NCBI RefSeq assembly: GCF_016217785.1
Contig: NZ_JACRGA010000005.1
Coordinates: 372,001-436,000, forward strand
DNA length: 64,000 nt
Source: Methanobacterium sp.
GTDB taxonomy: Archaea; Methanobacteriota; Methanobacteria; Methanobacteriales; Methanobacteriaceae
Reading direction: 5' to 3'
The notes beneath the pieces are model-generated. The model saw only the letters and a program-made list of their open reading frames with translations. It was not told the origin of the DNA and did not search any database. A program made the translations under genes and the position numbers. Of this stretch, positions 61,531 through 64,000 are shown piece by piece. Within the stretch, counting starts at the first letter, position 1. Each line of letters starts with the position of its first letter.

Positions 61531-62904
61531 ATGAAAACGGAGCTAGATCTGGACTTACTGGGAAAAATACTGGAATCAGTGGAAAAACATGTTGACTATG
61601 CAGATATACGAGTCAATGAAAGTCAGAACACAGTTATTGTCATGAAGGATGGGAAAATCCAGGAAATCAGATCCGGATCTGATCTAGGTGCATGTATCCG
61701 AGTATTGAAACAGGGTGCATGGGGATTTTCCTACACCACACGACTGGATCGTCTGGATCATGTGGCTGAATCTGCACTTAAACTGGCCAGTGTCCTTTCC
61801 AGTGATGTGGAATTAGCACCTGCTGAAATCAGAACAGATAAGATAACCTCCAACGCCCGCATCAAACTATCTGATGTTTCATTGGAGGATAAGAAACTGG
61901 TTATGTCCGAGGTGGAGCAGGCCGCCAACCTGGATAAGGTGGTAAGTACCACTGTTAACTACGTAGATGCAGAGGGAATCAGCATATTTTTAAACTCAGA
62001 AGGATCCTCCATTACAATGGAAGAAAACAGGGTAGCTCTCTTTTTAAACGCTGTAGCAGCATCAGAAAATGGTATCCAATTCGGACACAAGAGCACTGGT
62101 GGGGCGAAGGGTTTTGAGGTTATTGAATCCGAAGATCTGGAACTCCTGGGGAGAACTGCTGCTTCCAAGGCAGTCAGGTTACTCGATGCCAGTTTACCTC
62201 CCTCCGGACGCTACCCTATAATCATGGACCCGGAGCTCACCGGAGTTTTCATCCATGAAGCAGTGGGCCATGCCTCTGAGGCTGACCTGATACTCCAGAA
62301 CGACTCCATTTTAAAGGGAAAAATGGGAGCCTCCATAGGTTCCCCACTGGTTACCATAGTGGATGATGCCAGTATGGATGCCTTCGGTTACTATGCCTAC
62401 GATGCAGAGGGAGTAAAAACCAGTGAAAACGTACTGGTACAGGACGGCACACTGGTATCTCTTTTAAGCTCCAGGGAAACAGCAGCTAAACTAAACATCC
62501 AATCCAGTGGAAACGCACGGTCAGGAGTAGGAGATCAGCCCATTGTCCGCATGAGCAACACCTACCTTAAACCAGGCCAGATGAACTTCGAAGAGTTAAT
62601 TGAAGATATGGATAATGGAATATACCTTAAAGGATCCAGGGGTGGGCAGGTAGACACCGGTAAAGGTGTTTTCCAGTTCAACGCGGCTGAATCATTCTTA
62701 ATCGAGGATGGTGAGGTTAAAGATCCTCTCCGGGATGTTTCACTCTCCGGTAATATCCTGGAGATACTGCAAAAAGTGGATGCAGTAGGATCTGACTTCC
62801 ATTTAGGAGTAGGATTCTGTGGTAAAGCCGGTCAAACAGCTCCAGTGGGAGATGGTGGCCCACACACCAGGGTCAGCGAAGCAACAGTTGGAGGCGCCAG
62901 TTAA
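61531..62904 (+). CDS. tldD: TldD metalloprotease
   Basis: A 457-aa member of the TldD/PmbA (U62) family. The zinc-binding helix is HEAVGHASEAD (HExxxH, ~residues 240-250), and a later conserved region is GVGFCGKAGQTAPVGDGGPH with the third ligand Cys. TldD acts as a heterodimer with TldE (PmbA), which is not in this window. GGAGAT precedes ATG 61531. AMMECR1 follows in the same direction, a common archaeal arrangement. Confidence 0.95.
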   Translation: MKTELDLDLLGKILESVEKHVDYADIRVNESQNTVIVMKDGKIQEIRSGSDLGACIRVLKQGAWGFSYTTRLDRLDHVAESALKLASVLSSDVELAPAEIRTDKITSNARIKLSDVSLEDKKLVMSEVEQAANLDKVVSTTVNYVDAEGISIFLNSEGSSITMEENRVALFLNAVAASENGIQFGHKSTGGAKGFEVIESEDLELLGRTAASKAVRLLDASLPPSGRYPIIMDPELTGVFIHEAVGHASEADLILQNDSILKGKMGASIGSPLVTIVDDASMDAFGYYAYDAEGVKTSENVLVQDGTLVSLLSSRETAAKLNIQSSGNARSGVGDQPIVRMSNTYLKPGQMNFEELIEDMDNGIYLKGSRGGQVDTGKGVFQFNAAESFLIEDGEVKDPLRDVSLSGNILEILQKVDAVGSDFHLGVGFCGKAGQTAPVGDGGPHTRVSEATVGGAS

Positions 62905-62959
62905 GGCGAAATGAACAGTGGAGACGCAGTGGAACTAAAAATCAACAGTGGGAGGGTCC

Positions 62960-63523
62960 ATGATGATAAGTGATGGAGAAGGGGAATTTCTGGTAAAATT
63001 AGCAAGAAACGCCATTGAAACCTACATAACTCATAAAAAGATCATAAACATTCCTGATGATGTTAACCCTAGCCTAAAGGAGGAAATGGGAGCTTTTGTA
63101 ACCTTAAATCGTGATGGGGATTTAAGGGGCTGTATTGGCTACCCAGAACCAGTAAAACCCTTAGCCCAGGCAGTGGTGGAGGTTGCTATAAGTGCAGCCA
63201 CCCAGGACCCACGCTTCCCACCAGTCACCGCAACAGAACTAGAAGAGATCCAAGTGGAAGTAAGTGTGCTCACCAAACCAGAACTGGTTGAAGTTGGAAA
63301 ACCAGCAGAATACCTGGAAAAGGTAGAAGTGGGCCGTGATGGGCTTATTGTGGAGAAGGGAATGTACCGTGGTCTGCTGCTTCCCCAGGTTCCAGTGGAA
63401 TGGAACTGGGATATTGGAGACTTTCTGGCCAATACCTGTATTAAAGCTGGTTTATCCCCGGATTGCTGGTTAGAGGAAGGTGTGAAATTATACAGTTTCC
63501 AATCACAGATATTTTCTGAATAG
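62960..63523 (+). CDS. AMMECR1-family protein
   Basis: A 187-aa protein with the LRGCIGYPEPVKPLAQAVVE signature of the AMMECR1 domain and the RDGLIVEKGMYRGLLLPQVP segment. The function is unknown; the LRGCIG loop suggests an enzyme. GGGAGG precedes ATG 62960; the GTG twelve bases earlier overlaps that site and is unlikely. It lies 55 bases after tldD and is probably co-transcribed. Confidence 0.93.
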   Translation: MMISDGEGEFLVKLARNAIETYITHKKIINIPDDVNPSLKEEMGAFVTLNRDGDLRGCIGYPEPVKPLAQAVVEVAISAATQDPRFPPVTATELEEIQVEVSVLTKPELVEVGKPAEYLEKVEVGRDGLIVEKGMYRGLLLPQVPVEWNWDIGDFLANTCIKAGLSPDCWLEEGVKLYSFQSQIFSE

Positions 63524-63764
63524 TTAAATTAAAATTCAGATATTCTAAAATAAAATGAATATTCCAATTAATAAAAGTGGAGATTTCAAATAAAACAGAA
63601 CTATACTTTAGTAATCACAATCACTATTATATAAAGGAATATTTTTAAGGAAGATTAAATTAGTAAAAAGTAAGGATTCATTATGCTTTAAACTTTAATT
63701 ACTATTTCAAGAACCTTTTAAAAAGCAAATTTAACCAGAAATAAATTAAGAAAAATGTGAAATA

Positions 63765-64000
63765 ATGTTTTTACCTAACATACCAACCTCCGAGGAAGTA
63801 ATTGACAAAGCATTCCGTCGGGCTAAAAAAGCTGCGGCCCGGGTCCGAACATCCAAGATCCACCGTCAGCATAAATCAAAACGAATAGAGGAAGTCAGAG
63901 TTCAGACTGCTTGCCAGGTGATTAAAGACACCTTTGAAGAAATCCTTGAGAAAACACCCCATGTGGAAGAACTCCCCATGTTTTACCAGGACTACATTGA
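63765..64000 (+). CDS. NOG1-type GTPase, N-terminal part (3' end outside window)
   Basis: From ATG 63765 the frame reads MFLPNIPTSEEVIDKAFRRA, KKAAARVRTSKIHRQHKSKR and TPHVEELPMFYQDYI to the window edge. This is the helical N-terminal domain of NOG1 GTPases, which function in large ribosomal subunit assembly. The GTPase motifs lie beyond the window. The start has only a weak GTGA site. Confidence 0.88.
   Translation, partial: MFLPNIPTSEEVIDKAFRRAKKAAARVRTSKIHRQHKSKRIEEVRVQTACQVIKDTFEEILEKTPHVEELPMFYQDYI

Overview
The window looks like a chromosomal stretch of a hydrogenotrophic methanogen of the order Methanobacteriales, probably genus Methanobacterium. This is inferred from gene content: archaeal deoxyhypusine synthase, TRAM mini-proteins, a NOG1-type GTPase, the DUF39/NIL-ferredoxin homocysteine route, a CbiMNQO cobalt importer, a parallel beta-helix surface protein and DUF5518-type membrane proteins. 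It also fits the AT-rich DNA with TATA-box promoters and strong GGAGG/GGTGAT ribosome binding sites. No rRNA, tRNA or CRISPR array was seen.

Layout. 0-8 kb: a 5'-truncated ATP-dependent DNA ligase, NikR, a secreted phospholipase C-like protein, a SoxB-like 5'-nucleotidase, small redox and RidA proteins and a 14-TM MFS exporter. 8-12 kb and 23-25 kb: two paralogous response-regulator/PAS/HisKA_2 kinases. 12.3-17.8 kb: one co-directional operon with zinc ribbons, two NifX-like proteins, an Mrp/NBP35 ATPase, two MinD-type ATPases carrying ferredoxin inserts, and a cation diffusion facilitator fused to a NifX-like domain. The operon resembles the bacterial 'orange protein' (ORP) clusters. It is preceded by a broken DUF134 regulator gene behind a perfect 22-bp palindrome. 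17.9-20.2 kb: an unrecognised 593-aa protein paired with a stand-alone LarC C-terminal domain. 20-27 kb: small metabolic and membrane genes, two of them too short to be found by ordinary ORF calling.

27-44 kb is an accessory region. The 3' end of one tyrosine-recombinase gene recurs at least eight times in the same orientation, and 1-3 unrelated genes lie between copies: a signal-peptidase-like lipoprotein, lipoproteins, a metallophosphoesterase, a frameshifted MFS pump, a PadR-ABC exporter, RsgA, membrane proteins, DUF3795, TPR plus zinc ribbon, and a TIR/NDT-like protein with DUF2188. Several of these genes share one duplicated promoter block, and other repeats sit after stop codons. This looks like stepwise accumulation of cassettes at an integrase gene end. 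The TIR/NDT-like gene pair is a candidate anti-viral module.

44-64 kb is mostly core: an HTH-CBS regulator, deoxyhypusine synthase, PyrF, two nearly identical TRAM proteins, a 1-kb gene-free AT-rich stretch with a 15-C run, cbiMNQO, a DUF362 ferredoxin, a large beta-helix surface protein, TetR, the homocysteine pair, TldD, AMMECR1 and the start of NOG1.
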